From Phenylobacterium aquaticum (GTDB lineage: Bacteria > Pseudomonadota > Alphaproteobacteria > Caulobacterales > Caulobacteraceae), in the NCBI RefSeq assembly GCF_022695515.1, contig NZ_JALDPT010000008.1, forward strand, positions 62,001 to 126,000: a stretch of DNA of 64,000 nucleotides, written 5' to 3'. The position numbers were made by a program, and so were the translations under genes. Position 1 is the stretch's first letter. Every line of letters begins with the position of its first letter. This document shows, piece after piece, positions 19,195-31,285 of this stretch. The notes beneath the pieces were generated by a model. That model was not told where the DNA came from. It ran no database searches and saw nothing but the letters and a program-made list of their open reading frames with translations.

Positions 19195-19230
19195 GTTCGT
19201 GAGGTTCGTGAGGTTCGTGGTTCAAAATCT
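19195..19230 (+). repeat. TTCGTGTGG-unit repeat, variant copy D
   Basis: Forward variant with TTCGTGAGG units and a TTCAAAATCT tail in place of GGACAAAT. Its tail is close to the anti-sigma gene stop. Confidence 0.75.
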
Positions 19231-19268
19231 AAAGCGCGCCCGCCCGGACAACCCGCCCGCAGGGTCCG

Positions 19269-19988
19269 CTAGATCTTCGCCAGCTTGCCGATCGCCGCGA
19301 CCGGGCCCATCGGGCGGTCGTGCTTGGGCGCGTCGGGCTTCTCGACCGAGACGGCGATCGAGGCGCCTTCCTGGGCGAGCTTTTCGAGCCCCTCAGGCAT
19401 CGGCATGGACTTCGAGGTCCCCGGCGCGATCAGGCCCAGCGAATGCGGCTTGCCGTCGGCCGGGATCAGCCACAGCTCGTGCACGTGCACCGGGTCGGAT
19501 CCGGGCGTCACCAGCGAGGTGACGATCAGCTTCTGGCGCACCGGGTCATAGGCCGCCACGAACAGGTGCTGGCCGCCCGAGGTGTCGAGGCGCGCGTTGA
19601 GCAGTTCGCCGGCGCTGGGCGGGGCCTGCGGCGCGATGACGGTCGGCGGTCGGTTGGCGAGCACCACCAGGGCGGCGACACTGGCGGCGGCGAGCGCCAT
19701 GGAGCCCATGGCCAGGCCGCGCCACAGGCGCGTCGCGGCCGAGCCGTTGTCATTGGCCGGCAGGGCGCGCTCGATCCGCGGCCACAGCCCCTCGGGCGCG
19801 GTCACGGCCGGAAGCGCGTCCAGCATCGGCGCAAGCCGCGCCGCCCAGGCCTCCACATGCGCCGCGAAGGCCGGCTCACGGGCCATGCGCAGCTCGGCCT
19901 GGGCCCGCTCCGGCGCGCTCAGCACGCCCAGCGCATGCTCCGCGGCCAGGGCTTCGTCGGCGGGCAGTTCGTCGAGAGGTTCGCTCAT
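19269..19988 (-). CDS. Anti-sigma factor, RskA/anti-sigma-K type
   Basis: A 239-residue protein whose ATG overlaps the sigma gene stop (ATGA). The N-terminal cytoplasmic part has the 'ADEALAAEHALGVLSAPERAQAE' helix typical of zinc-less anti-sigma domains. One transmembrane helix follows (about residues 90-112). The periplasmic domain carries the RskA signature (DPVRQKLIVTSL, HVHELWLIPADGKPHSLGLI). It should hold the adjacent sigma factor at the membrane until a periplasmic signal is received. Confidence 0.9.
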   Translation of the reverse strand: MSEPLDELPADEALAAEHALGVLSAPERAQAELRMAREPAFAAHVEAWAARLAPMLDALPAVTAPEGLWPRIERALPANDNGSAATRLWRGLAMGSMALAAASVAALVVLANRPPTVIAPQAPPSAGELLNARLDTSGGQHLFVAAYDPVRQKLIVTSLVTPGSDPVHVHELWLIPADGKPHSLGLIAPGTSKSMPMPEGLEKLAQEGASIAVSVEKPDAPKHDRPMGPVAAIGKLAKI

Positions 19989-20596
19989 TGCTCCAGGCAT
20001 CCCTTGAGCTTGAGCAGGCCGCGGCGGATCCAGCTCTTCACGGTCCCCAGCGGGGTCTCCATGCGCTGGGCCAGGGCCTCATAGGTCACGCCCTCGAAGA
20101 AGGCCGTGCGGATCACCTTCTCGGTGCGCTCGTCCAGCTCCGACAGGCACTTGCCGAGCGCCTCGCCCGACTGGGCGGCCTCCAGCAGGGCCTCGGCCCG
20201 GGGCGCGTCGTCGGCGATCTCCAGCTCGTCCACCTGCTCGGCATAGGCCAGCGGCCCGCGCGCCCTCAACCGGTCGATCGCCCGGTTGCGGGCGATGGTC
20301 GAGATCCAGGTCATGACGCTGGCCCGGCTCGCTTCGAAGCGGTCGGCCCGGCGCCAGATGGTGAGGTAGACCTCCTGCAACACGTCTTCGCTCTCGTCTC
20401 TGTTGGACAAGATACGCAGGCACACGCCGAAAAGCTTCGATGAGGTGGCCTGATAAAGTTGTCGCAGGGCGGCGCGGTCGCCGGCGGCGATGCGCGGCAG
20501 GAGCTCGGCGAGCGGATCGGAGACGGCGGTGGCGGCCAAGGGAGCCTTCAAAATGAGGTTTCGGCCGGAGCTGCCCGTTTCGTCCACTTCGAGCAA
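19985..20596 (-). CDS. ECF sigma factor, SigK-like
   Basis: A 203-residue ECF sigma factor. Region 2 spans about residues 45-110 (LYQATSSKLFGVCLRILSNRDESEDVLQEVYLTIW) and region 4 about 145-200 (ERTEKVIRTAFFEGVTYEALAQRMETPLGTVKSWIRRGLLKLK). The anti-sigma gene follows with a four-base overlap, and a fasciclin gene lies beyond it. This sigma/RskA/FAS1 set parallels mycobacterial SigK-RskA-MPT70, so the fasciclin gene is the best candidate target. Start: ATG at 20596; a shorter start is possible. Confidence 0.88.
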   Translation of the reverse strand: MLEVDETGSSGRNLILKAPLAATAVSDPLAELLPRIAAGDRAALRQLYQATSSKLFGVCLRILSNRDESEDVLQEVYLTIWRRADRFEASRASVMTWISTIARNRAIDRLRARGPLAYAEQVDELEIADDAPRAEALLEAAQSGEALGKCLSELDERTEKVIRTAFFEGVTYEALAQRMETPLGTVKSWIRRGLLKLKGCLEQ

Positions 20597-20662
20597 GGGC
20601 GAAGCTTGGAGGCGGGCGCAAAGCGCCGGGTCGGGCGGCGCGCGCCTCCCTTGTCCCGGGCT

Positions 20663-23596
20663 TTAGAAGCGCGCCTTCACGCCTGCGAAGACGAAGCGGC
20701 CATAGATGTCATAGGACGCGGTCGTCGAGGTGTTGCCTGTCAGGCCGATCGGGATCGTCTTGTCGAACAGGTTGTTCACCCCGACATAGACCTCGGTCCC
20801 CTTGCCGTAGTCGAGCCGATAGCGGGCCACCAGGTCCTGATACCAAACGGCCTCCACATAGGGCCGGTCGCTCCGTTCCAGCGACACGTCCTTATTGCGC
20901 CGGACCTTGCTCGTGTACTGGCTCTGCCAGGTCACGGTCAGCGGCCCCTGGGCGTAGGCCAGCGCACTGACGAACGACCAGCGCGGGTTCCCCAGTTCGC
21001 CTTCCTTGCGGTCGACCTCGTTGGGGAAGTCGGCGAAGGCGTAGACCCGAAGCTTTTCGGTGTAGTTGGCCGTGACCGACCCGGTCAGCATCCCGTCCAG
21101 CCGGCTCAGCGTCTTGCCCATGCCCTCGGTCAGATCGGCCACGCCGCGGCTGTAGTTCAGCTGGATGTCGTAGCCCGCCGTCGTCAGTTCGGACTGGTTC
21201 AGATAGCTGGAGATGTAGCTGGTGATCTGGCGGGTGACCGGATCGCGGATGATCAGGTTGCAGTACTGGGTCGCCAGGCTCGGGCCGTCGACGCACTTAT
21301 CGGCCGCGTCCTGCGGGTCGAGGAAGGCGATCGCGTCCTTGATGTCGATGTCATAGTAATCGACCGTCAGGCTCAGGCCGGGCGTCCAGCGCGGCTGCAG
21401 CACGAAGCCCGCCGTCCAGGTCTTGGCCTTTTCGGGCCGCAGGTCCGGATTGCCGGAGGTCACGCCCGGAAACTGGTTGTCGGTGGCGTTCTTGAACGTC
21501 ACCCCCAGAGCCTTGCAATTGGCCGCCCGGTCAGGGTCCACATTGATCGATGAGGCTTCGCACGGGTCGAAGATCCCCGCGAAGCCTGAGGTCGCCGGCA
21601 GGAAGGCCTCGGTGATGTTCGGCGCGCGGACGGCCTGGGAATAGGTGCCGCGGAAGCTCAGGTCCCGCACCGGCGACCAGATGGTCCCGAACTTATAGGC
21701 CGTGGCGTCGCCGGCGTGGCTGTAATGGGCCACCCGCACCGCGCCGTTGAACGACAGCTGGTGGAACCAGGGCCGGTCTTTCAGGATCGGGGCGTCGAAT
21801 TCGAGGAAGGCCTCGCGCACCTCGAAGCCGCCGATGGCGTTCGGTTGCGGCGCGGTCTCGGTGATGCCGGACAGGACCAGAGGATCATTGATGTTGCGGC
21901 TCTGCTCGCGCCGCCACTCCAGCCCGCCGGCGAACCCGATGGGCCCGCCGGGCAGCTTCAGGAACCGCTCGGTGTCGAAGCTGAAGGTCGCGTCGGCCAC
22001 CTGCTGGGTGATGGTGTGGCTGCGGTCGGCCTCGAAGGTCACATAGTCGATGGCCGCCTTGGAGTTCTGGGCCCCGAACAGGTTGAACGGCACGCAGGGC
22101 TCGCCGGTCACCGCGCTATTGGGCTGGCGCACGAACAGCTCATAGCCGGGATACCAGGTGGACGGCACGTCCCGGCGGCAGCGGACCTGACCATTGGCCG
22201 GGTCGACGACGGCGTCGATCGCCGAGAGGAAGTTGCCGGGGATCAGCCCGCCCGTGGAATGGAAATTGTTGCGGGTGCGGCCGTAGTTGTACGAGGTCTC
22301 CCACTTCACGTCGGCGAACCTGGCGTCGGCCTCGCCCTCCAGCTGAGCCACCGCCCGGAAGGTGCGGCGCATGGTGTCGTCGTCGCGACCGCCGATGTCG
22401 TAATTGATCCGGTTCACATAGAAGAACCCGGCCGTCGGGAAGCGGTCGAGCTGCGCCTGGATCGCCGGGGTGATGAAGGCGTTGTCCGGGTCCAGCCCGT
22501 AGTCGAAGGTCGTGAAGGACGGGCTGAACGTGTCGCGCACGTCGCTCTCCACATACTTCACGTCGCCCTTGAACCGCAGCTTGTCCGAGAAGTCGTAGTG
22601 GAAGGTCGAGGCGGCGCCGTAGCGGGTCTGGCGCGGCACCAGGATCGCGCCTGCATCCTCCGAGAAGCAGACCGGGCACGGGGCCGCGAAGGCGCCGTAG
22701 AACAGGTTGTTGTCGCCGATCCGCGGCGGCACGGCGACGGGCTTGCCATTGGCGTCGAAGCCGGTCACCGGCTCCAGGCTGTCGGTGATGATATTGCCGT
22801 AGCGGCTGAAGAACTCGGTCTGGACATAGGGCCGGTACAGGCGATCGGGGATGCCGTCCTTCGGGCCGGTGTCGGCCGGATTGGCGATGGTCCCCCAGTC
22901 GGCCAGGCCGCGAATATTGCGCCCGCTCACCTGCTCCTGCTTGTCGCCGAACAGGCTGAGGGTCACGTTCCCGCGGCCCTCGGCGAAGCCCCAGCCGCCG
23001 GTGGCCGAGGCCGAATAGTTCTGGCCGTAGGAACCCTCGATCGGGGCGCCGCCCCTCAGCTGGAATTCGTAGCCCGTGAAGTTGTCCTTCAGGATCACGT
23101 TGATGACCCCGCTGACCGCGTCCGAGCCATAGATGGCCGAGGCGCCGCCGGTGATCACCTCGACGCGGTCGACCAGGGCGGTCGGAATGCTGTTGAGGTC
23201 GACCGCGGTGTCGCCGGCGTCCCCGGCCACGTGGCGCTTGCCATTGACCAGGGTCAGGGTGCGCGAGGTCCCCAGCCCTCTCAGGTCGGGAAAGCTCAGG
23301 CCGCCCAGATTGGCGCCCGAATCCGAATTGGCCCGCACCGTCCCCGACGAGGTCAGCGCCGGCAGCTGGGCCAGGACGTCGCCCAGGCTCTGCAGGCCGG
23401 AGTTCTCGATGCTCAGCGAATTGATCGTCGTGACCGGCGTGGGCTGTTCGAGATTGGGGCGCGGGATGCGCGAGCCGGTGACGATCAGTTCGTCCACCGT
23501 GGGGCCCTGGCCCTGGGCCCAGGCCGGCTGGCCGCACAGGGCGGCGACGGCGCAGATGAGGCTGCTGGCGAGCAGTGTCGCCTTGGTCGTTTGCAT
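20663..23596 (-). CDS. TonB-dependent outer-membrane receptor
   Basis: The start at MQTTKATLL was chosen because GAGGGGA lies immediately upstream. The 977-residue protein has a signal peptide ending near PAWAQ, a TonB-box-like VDELIVTGSRIPR, a plug domain (ALTLVNG-type region with LRGLGTSRTLTLVNGKRH and VEVITGGASAIYGSDAVSGVIN), and a large beta-barrel ending in an aromatic residue (VFAGVKARF). It has no N-terminal STN signalling domain, so it probably does not control the nearby sigma factor directly. Caulobacteraceae have many such receptors for sugars, oligopeptides and metal chelates. The ligand is unknown. Confidence 0.92.
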   Translation of the reverse strand: MQTTKATLLASSLICAVAALCGQPAWAQGQGPTVDELIVTGSRIPRPNLEQPTPVTTINSLSIENSGLQSLGDVLAQLPALTSSGTVRANSDSGANLGGLSFPDLRGLGTSRTLTLVNGKRHVAGDAGDTAVDLNSIPTALVDRVEVITGGASAIYGSDAVSGVINVILKDNFTGYEFQLRGGAPIEGSYGQNYSASATGGWGFAEGRGNVTLSLFGDKQEQVSGRNIRGLADWGTIANPADTGPKDGIPDRLYRPYVQTEFFSRYGNIITDSLEPVTGFDANGKPVAVPPRIGDNNLFYGAFAAPCPVCFSEDAGAILVPRQTRYGAASTFHYDFSDKLRFKGDVKYVESDVRDTFSPSFTTFDYGLDPDNAFITPAIQAQLDRFPTAGFFYVNRINYDIGGRDDDTMRRTFRAVAQLEGEADARFADVKWETSYNYGRTRNNFHSTGGLIPGNFLSAIDAVVDPANGQVRCRRDVPSTWYPGYELFVRQPNSAVTGEPCVPFNLFGAQNSKAAIDYVTFEADRSHTITQQVADATFSFDTERFLKLPGGPIGFAGGLEWRREQSRNINDPLVLSGITETAPQPNAIGGFEVREAFLEFDAPILKDRPWFHQLSFNGAVRVAHYSHAGDATAYKFGTIWSPVRDLSFRGTYSQAVRAPNITEAFLPATSGFAGIFDPCEASSINVDPDRAANCKALGVTFKNATDNQFPGVTSGNPDLRPEKAKTWTAGFVLQPRWTPGLSLTVDYYDIDIKDAIAFLDPQDAADKCVDGPSLATQYCNLIIRDPVTRQITSYISSYLNQSELTTAGYDIQLNYSRGVADLTEGMGKTLSRLDGMLTGSVTANYTEKLRVYAFADFPNEVDRKEGELGNPRWSFVSALAYAQGPLTVTWQSQYTSKVRRNKDVSLERSDRPYVEAVWYQDLVARYRLDYGKGTEVYVGVNNLFDKTIPIGLTGNTSTTASYDIYGRFVFAGVKARF

Positions 23597-23765
23597 GAAG
23601 GTCCCCTCACTCAAAAAACGGGGAGCTTCACAATCACACGACTATGCGCGGAACATCCCCAACCCTGACGCGATTAAGTCGCGTATTGCAGATTGGTTCC
23701 AGTCCCGACACGAAATCGTCTTAATCTGCGACTTCGGGAGCACAGTCCCGCGGCGCCGCGCCGGC

Positions 23766-24179
23766 TCAGGGCGCCTTCATCACCACATTGGTCACGCCGG
23801 GCGGCGCCTGGTCGATCACCAGCAGCACGGCCGCCGCGTCGCCCACGGCCTGGCCCTTGTGCCACTGGTCGCGGGACTCGATGGCGAACTCGCCGGCCTT
23901 GAAGCGGCGGACCAGGCCGGTCTCCAGATTGGTCACCTCGATCTCGCCGGCCAGGATGTAGGCGTAGCGCGGCCAGGGATGCTTGTGCGGCGGCAGCTGG
24001 CCGCCCGGCGGGATGGTGGTCTTCGACACCTTCACTTCCAGGGGCGCGGGCGGCGCGGCCAGGGGCTGGCCGGTCATGGTCTGGTCGAAGACCCCGATCG
24101 GCGCGGAGACCGGAGCGCCCTGCGCGAGCGCGCAGACCGGGGCCAAGGCGAGGGCGCAGGCGAGGATCAGGGGCTTCAT
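23766..24179 (-). CDS. Secreted single-domain cupin
   Basis: The start at MKPLILACALAL was chosen since it opens a signal peptide (cleavage near ALAQ). The 137-residue protein has one cupin barrel: motif 1 PPHKHPWPRYAYILAGEIEV and motif 2 around FAIESRDQWHKG, giving three His and an acidic residue for a metal. It may be a periplasmic metal-dependent binding protein or a small enzyme. It shares the strand with the TonB receptor gene, 169 bases upstream of it. Confidence 0.75.
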   Translation of the reverse strand: MKPLILACALALAPVCALAQGAPVSAPIGVFDQTMTGQPLAAPPAPLEVKVSKTTIPPGGQLPPHKHPWPRYAYILAGEIEVTNLETGLVRRFKAGEFAIESRDQWHKGQAVGDAAAVLLVIDQAPPGVTNVVMKAP

Positions 24180-24425
24180 CGGCGGGCTCCGAAAGCGGCG
24201 TCCGGGCGGGGCGTCGCATAAGCGCAACAGATCACCCAGCGAGCGTTTCGGCCAGACTTGCCATCAACTGACGATTGATCCAAAGTGGTCGCGTCAAACT
24301 CGTAGGTTCGGCTGTATTCCAAGCGTCGCCAGGCGTACCGGACCTGCTTCCGACCCCCCCGAAATTTGATCCCCGCCGCCTGGGCTTGGGCGTTGGGGAA
24401 TATCTATCCAAGGACGAATATCTCT

Positions 24426-24632
24426 ATGTCTACCGGCACCGTGAAGTGGTTCAACGCCACCAAGGGCTATGGCTTCATCCAGCCTGATGAAGGCGGAGCG
24501 GACGTCTTCGTGCACATCTCCGCCGTCGAACGCGCCGGTCTTCGGAGCCTCAACGAGGGTCAGAAGATCACCTACGAACTCGAGCGCGACAAGCGCAGCG
24601 GCAAGATGTCCGCTGGCAACCTGCAGGCCTAG
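24426..24632 (+). CDS. cspA: Cold-shock domain protein
   Basis: A 68-residue CspA-type protein. It contains RNP1 (KGYGFIQ) and RNP2 (VFVHIS) and the [12 protein letters not shown] start typical of the family. It binds single-stranded RNA and DNA and acts as an RNA chaperone. The start at 24426 gives the standard length. The upstream 240 bases contain no gene and are long enough for a structured 5' leader, as in other csp genes. A strong hairpin terminator follows. Confidence 0.95.
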   Translation: MSTGTVKWFNATKGYGFIQPDEGGADVFVHISAVERAGLRSLNEGQKITYELERDKRSGKMSAGNLQA

Positions 24633-24675
24633 TGTCTGTCCTTGGGGCCTTAGGGCTCAAGGGTTTGCGAATTTG

Positions 24676-24705
24676 ATGGGTCGGCCTTCGGGCCGGCCCA
24701 TTTTC
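24676..24705 (+). terminator. Intrinsic terminator after the cold-shock gene
   Basis: The stem ATGGGTCGGCC/GGCCGGCCCAT, with a TTCG loop and one G-T wobble, is followed by TTTT. The 11-base stem and tetraloop make this the clearest factor-independent terminator in the window. Confidence 0.85.
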
Positions 24706-24832
24706 GTATCCGGACGGCCCGCGGTCCTCCGTGCTTGCGCGAGTGCGACTCCGTCTCTAAACGGGCGCCTTAACCTGCAACCTGTCCGGCCACAGCGCGT
24801 CTGTCCGCGCGGCCCTCGCGCGCGAGCCATAG

Positions 24833-28120
<3,288 letters not shown>

Positions 28121-28176
28121 GGCTGCAAGCGCCCCTTCCCGCAGACCTGTCCGCTATACGGCGCCTGAAGGTTGGC

Positions 28177-28323
28177 GCTCCTCTCCCCCTTGCGGGGAGA
28201 GGGTAGGGTGAGGGGGTGTCAGCGCCGACGCGATTGATTTGCGCGCTGGCGCCGCAACTTCGAAACCGCTGACGCTCAGCCGACACCCCCACCCCAACCC
28301 CTCCCCGCAAGGGGGAGGGGCTA
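28177..28323. repeat. Inverted repeat of CTCTCCCC..GGGGAGAG type
   Basis: Left arm CTCTCCCCCTTGCGGGGAGA with a 'GGTAGGGTGAGGGGGTGT' extension; right arm 'ACACCCCCACCCCAACC' followed by CTCCCCGCAAGGGGGAGGGG. The arms are mutually inverted and each is a hairpin. The centre is not conserved elsewhere. It lies in the gap after carB. Confidence 0.7.
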
Positions 28324-28408
28324 GAGTTAGCGATCCCACCGCCCTGAAACACGGACCCCGAAACACAACCGACACACCCCGCCCTCATTCTCCCCGCATG
28401 GCTCCCCC

Positions 28409-29011
28409 ATGCCGGGTCCCCCCACATCCAGAGCCAGACGCCGCGCGGCGGCCGTCGCCACGGCCCTCCTCGCCCACGCCCTGATCTTCGCCGGCCTGTC
28501 GCTCACCCACGCCCTGCCTGAACCGCCGGACCTCCGTCCCATGGAGGTCCTGCTGGTCCCGCCGCCCTTCAGGCCGCAGCACGCCCCCCAGCCGCCCCGC
28601 CAGGCCGCCCAGGCCCCGTCCGACGCCCGAGCCAGCCCGTCCCCCGCGCCAAGGCCCCACGCCCCGCCCACGCCCCCTCAGGCCGCCCTGGGCGACTGGC
28701 GCGTCAAGCCCGAGCCCGGCGGCGCCCAGGAGCCCGCCCGCAAGTCACTCCGCGCCCTCATCGGCTGCGAGTCCAAGGACCTCCTGGCGCTCACGCCCCA
28801 GGAACGCCAGGCCTGCGCCGACAAACTCGCCGCCGGCGTCCGCGACGCCCCGCTCTATGCGGTGGTCAGCCCCAAGCTGAAGAAACAGTTCGACGGGGAA
28901 TATGTCTGCCCGGAAGGCGACGTCTGGTGCGAATACCGCATGGGCAAAGCTCCGTTCCCCGGCCTCTTCGCCCCCCACGGCCGCCCGAAGAAATACCGGG
29001 AATGGGACTAG
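28409..29011 (+). CDS. Proline-rich membrane-anchored protein, TonB-like N-terminus
   Basis: A 200-residue protein with a basic start, one transmembrane helix (about residues 13-33) and a long Pro/Ala/Gln-rich periplasmic spacer to about residue 95. The C-terminal ~90-residue globular part has four cysteines (IGCESKD, ACADK, VCPEGDVWCEY). The layout resembles TonB-family proteins that span the periplasm, but the TonB C-terminal signature is absent. No family was recognised. Confidence 0.6.
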   Translation: MPGPPTSRARRRAAAVATALLAHALIFAGLSLTHALPEPPDLRPMEVLLVPPPFRPQHAPQPPRQAAQAPSDARASPSPAPRPHAPPTPPQAALGDWRVKPEPGGAQEPARKSLRALIGCESKDLLALTPQERQACADKLAAGVRDAPLYAVVSPKLKKQFDGEYVCPEGDVWCEYRMGKAPFPGLFAPHGRPKKYREWD

Positions 29012-29484
29012 GCGCGCGACAGCCGCGGATCATAGGTCCACTTCCGGACCTTTCGCGCTGTCACCGCCGCCGCATCCGAATGCCGCGGGTTGATCAGCAC
29101 ATTCGCCTCCTCCGGCACGATCGCCGAGGGCAGGACCAGCAAGGCCGACGATCGCGCAGCGAGCCAGGCCGTCCCAAATTCAAGACTGGTCTGACTGGCC
29201 GGCATGGCGTCCCAACCGACGGGCAGGCTGGCGGCGCTTTCGACCCGCGCCGCCGCCCAGATGCTGTCGGGAACGGTGATCTCCACCAGATAGCGGTTCA
29301 ACGGCAGGCCGCCGGCGTTCAGGTGAACCAGGGTCTCAAGACAGGCCAAGGCCCGGGACCCGGCCGCATAGGTGACCGGAACCCCTGGCAGGTTCCACCG
29401 CCCGCCGCTGATCTCCGCGCCCTTGCCGGACAGATCATCGGCCTGATAGCTCGGCGCATCGGTTCCGATCCGCCACAGGATCAA
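29008..29484 (-). CDS. RES-domain toxin (NAD-degrading family)
   Basis: A 158-residue RES-domain protein. The conserved Arg (LWRIG), the Arg-Trp-Asn (GGRWNLPG), Glu (YAAGSRALACLETLVH) and Ser residues that name the family are present. Characterised members such as MbcT are NAD+ phosphorylases that deplete NAD. The start codon is TTG and overlaps the antitoxin stop (TTGA). It pairs with the MbcA/ParS-like antitoxin gene directly upstream. The inferred role is growth arrest or abortive defence. Confidence 0.88.
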   Translation of the reverse strand: MILWRIGTDAPSYQADDLSGKGAEISGGRWNLPGVPVTYAAGSRALACLETLVHLNAGGLPLNRYLVEITVPDSIWAAARVESAASLPVGWDAMPASQTSLEFGTAWLAARSSALLVLPSAIVPEEANVLINPRHSDAAAVTARKVRKWTYDPRLSRA

Positions 29485-29957
29485 GCGAACGCCCCGCTCT
29501 GCATCTGAGCGAGGCTCCGCGACACCAGGGCCTGGCCCTCCATGGTGTCCAGCAAGTCGATCGGCTTCACGCCCCCCAGCGCCGGAAGCGGCTCGCTCAG
29601 CCAGCGGGACATCCAGGCCGCCGCGTCGAACCCCACAGGATCGCCGGACTCCTCCACGATCGCCTCCAGCTGGCCGATCAGCTTGGCGACGCCCAGCACC
29701 CGCTCGCTCTCATCCGTGGTCAGCCTCTCGCCCGCCTTGGCCTTCTTATTGACCGTCGCGACCGACAGGTTGAGCGCCCGGAACACGCCGGCCTGATTGA
29801 GGTCCAGCGCCTGCAGCAGCGCCTTGGCGTCCCGCGCCGGATACCCCGCCTTGATCCAGCCATGCCGCGCATGCGGCGTCGCCCGCCAGACCTCCAGACA
29901 GGACTGACCCACGCCATGGTTCAGGGGCACGGGCGGGTTCAGGATCGTCAGGGTCAT
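29481..29957 (-). CDS. Xre/MbcA/ParS-type antitoxin for RES toxin
   Basis: The start at MTLTILNPP (29957) is favoured since the open frame continues without family signal ahead of it. The 158-residue protein has an N-terminal helix-turn-helix region (LLQALDLNQAGVFRALNLSVATVNKKAKAGERL) and the C-terminal MbcA/ParS domain (MSRWLSEPLPALGGVKPIDLLDT, then VSRSLAQMQSGAFA). It should neutralise the RES toxin and repress the shared promoter. Confidence 0.88.
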   Translation of the reverse strand: MTLTILNPPVPLNHGVGQSCLEVWRATPHARHGWIKAGYPARDAKALLQALDLNQAGVFRALNLSVATVNKKAKAGERLTTDESERVLGVAKLIGQLEAIVEESGDPVGFDAAAWMSRWLSEPLPALGGVKPIDLLDTMEGQALVSRSLAQMQSGAFA

Positions 29958-30066
29958 GGCGAAATTGCTCCTCAGAGCAAATATAATGCGCCAACGAGCA
30001 ATTGGAAAGGCCGCGAGATTGCCCCCCGCAAGAGGCAGGCCGTGCCCCGCGCCAGCGCAGGACGAA

Positions 30067-30135
30067 GGGACATGATACCTATTTCCCCGCACGGTATCAG
30101 CCCGGCCAAGTCGGGAAATAAGGTATCATGTCCCC
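30067..30135. repeat. REP-like inverted repeat, GGGACATGATACC type
   Basis: GGGACATGATACCTATTTCC at 30067 is mirrored by GGAAATAAGGTATCATGTCC ending at 30133; one extra T is the only arm difference. The ~24-base centre has a second small GGTATCAGCC segment. The motif style recalls palindromes associated with REP-linked (Y1/IS200-like) transposases, which are absent here. It lies between the toxin-antitoxin module and the lower-G+C gene at 30198. Confidence 0.75.
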
Positions 30136-30197
30136 GATTTCCCCAATTTCCGAACGCAAGGCGCTACCCGTTTGGAATTCGTGCGAGGGCAACATCA

Positions 30198-31193
30198 GTG
30201 TCAAATCATCTTGCGAAACGCGTGCCTTGCCCAATCTGTCGTGGCAGATTCGACGGCCTTTGCTCTCCACTTGGCACTGACGGCCTAACTCAATTTTTCG
30301 ACTGCGAGTCGTGCGGCCGCTTTGGGGTAACTCGAGAAGCTGACGATGATATTCTGTCGACGCTCGACCCCAATTCCATAGAACGCGCAATCATCTCACA
30401 TCGAATTCGCACAAACCAAGGGGGCCGGGGCCCAATTATTACCTTCGAAGCTCTCCGAGCAACTGCGGAGCTTAGATTGCCCAATCCTTCGCAACAGGTG
30501 ACCAACTTACTTAGGTATATCGGAGATCGCGTACTCAAATCAGGCGAGCCAGTGTTACTCGACGAGGCGGCGGGACCGTGGATCGGATGCGCGTCGCATC
30601 AAGCTCTCACTCGCTTGATAGTGGCGGCGCAAGACAAGGGACTGGTCTCACCAGCTGGCACTGACAGCAGAACACGTGCGCACGGCGGCATAGTTACATC
30701 GACCTCATATGACCTCACCCTAGATGGCTGGGATCGGTACGAAGCAGAGCAAAAGGGGCTCACGCGCGGGTCCTATGGTTTTATGGCAATGAAATTCGGC
30801 GATCCCTCGCTCGACGAATTGTCACGAAGCGTCATCAAGCCGCGCGTACGGACTGATTTAGGATATGATCTTGTCGATCTTCGCGATGTCGCGCGCGCCG
30901 GGATCATCGACAATATCATGCGCGCTCAAATTCGCGATGCAGCATTTGTTATTGTAGATCTAACTCACGACAATTCAGGCGCTTACTGGGAAGCGGGCTA
31001 TGCTGAGGGCCTTGGCAAGCCGGTCATATACATCTGCGAACGAAACAAGTTTGATTTGGCGAAAACCCATTTCGACACCAACCATTGCACCACTGTGATC
31101 TGGGACTTGGAGGACGATCTTGCCTTCGCAGATGGCCTGATCGCAACCATCCGTCGGTCGCTGAATCTATTCGCTAACAGCAACCCGAAATAG
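30198..31193 (+). CDS. Zinc-ribbon protein with C-terminal nucleoside-deoxyribosyltransferase-like domain
   Basis: A GTG at 30198 with GAGGG eight bases upstream is the preferred start. The in-frame ATG at 30072 lies inside the palindrome and lacks a spaced ribosome site. The 331-residue protein has CxxC pairs at Cys11/14 and Cys36/39, forming a zinc ribbon, then a helical middle. Its C-terminal ~130 residues resemble the NDT/TIR-like enzyme fold (SYGFMAMKFGDPSLDEL; AAFVIVDLTHDNSGAYWEAGYAEGLGKPVIY), with the Glu in YWEAGYA in the catalytic-Glu position. The THFDTNHCTTVIWD tail is also seen in this family. G+C content is well below that of neighbours (about 55% in 30301-30360). A nucleotide- or NAD-cleaving defence effector is a plausible inference. 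Confidence 0.75.
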   Translation: MSNHLAKRVPCPICRGRFDGLCSPLGTDGLTQFFDCESCGRFGVTREADDDILSTLDPNSIERAIISHRIRTNQGGRGPIITFEALRATAELRLPNPSQQVTNLLRYIGDRVLKSGEPVLLDEAAGPWIGCASHQALTRLIVAAQDKGLVSPAGTDSRTRAHGGIVTSTSYDLTLDGWDRYEAEQKGLTRGSYGFMAMKFGDPSLDELSRSVIKPRVRTDLGYDLVDLRDVARAGIIDNIMRAQIRDAAFVIVDLTHDNSGAYWEAGYAEGLGKPVIYICERNKFDLAKTHFDTNHCTTVIWDLEDDLAFADGLIATIRRSLNLFANSNPK

Positions 31194-31285
31194 CTCAGCC
31201 GCTAGACTCTCTGTTAACTGTTGAGGTGGACGATCGATCTTGTCCTCGAATCTCAGATTGAGGTTTGAGTGTGGGAACTGGCAAC

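Larger units (their letters stand above)
18759..19268. other. 510-base non-coding stretch rich in interspersed repeats
   Basis: This gap holds the fasciclin promoter region and four copies of the TTCGTGTGG-unit repeat, two in each orientation. No open frame here shows codon bias or a family match; frames across it translate the repeat into runs such as FVRFVR or NHTNHTN. The A+T content rises just before the fasciclin gene (18790-18860), which fits a promoter. Confidence 0.7.

Noticed and set aside
18905..19230. The tandem TTCGTGTGG units as a CRISPR array
   Set aside because: The units are 9 bases with no spacers, copies lie in both orientations at irregular distances, and no cas gene is present.
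30072..30197. ATG at 30072 as start of the zinc-ribbon gene
   Set aside because: It lies in the palindrome, the purine-rich stretch before it is too close to act as a ribosome site, and the added residues are low in protein-like character. The GTG at 30198 has a well-spaced GAGGG.
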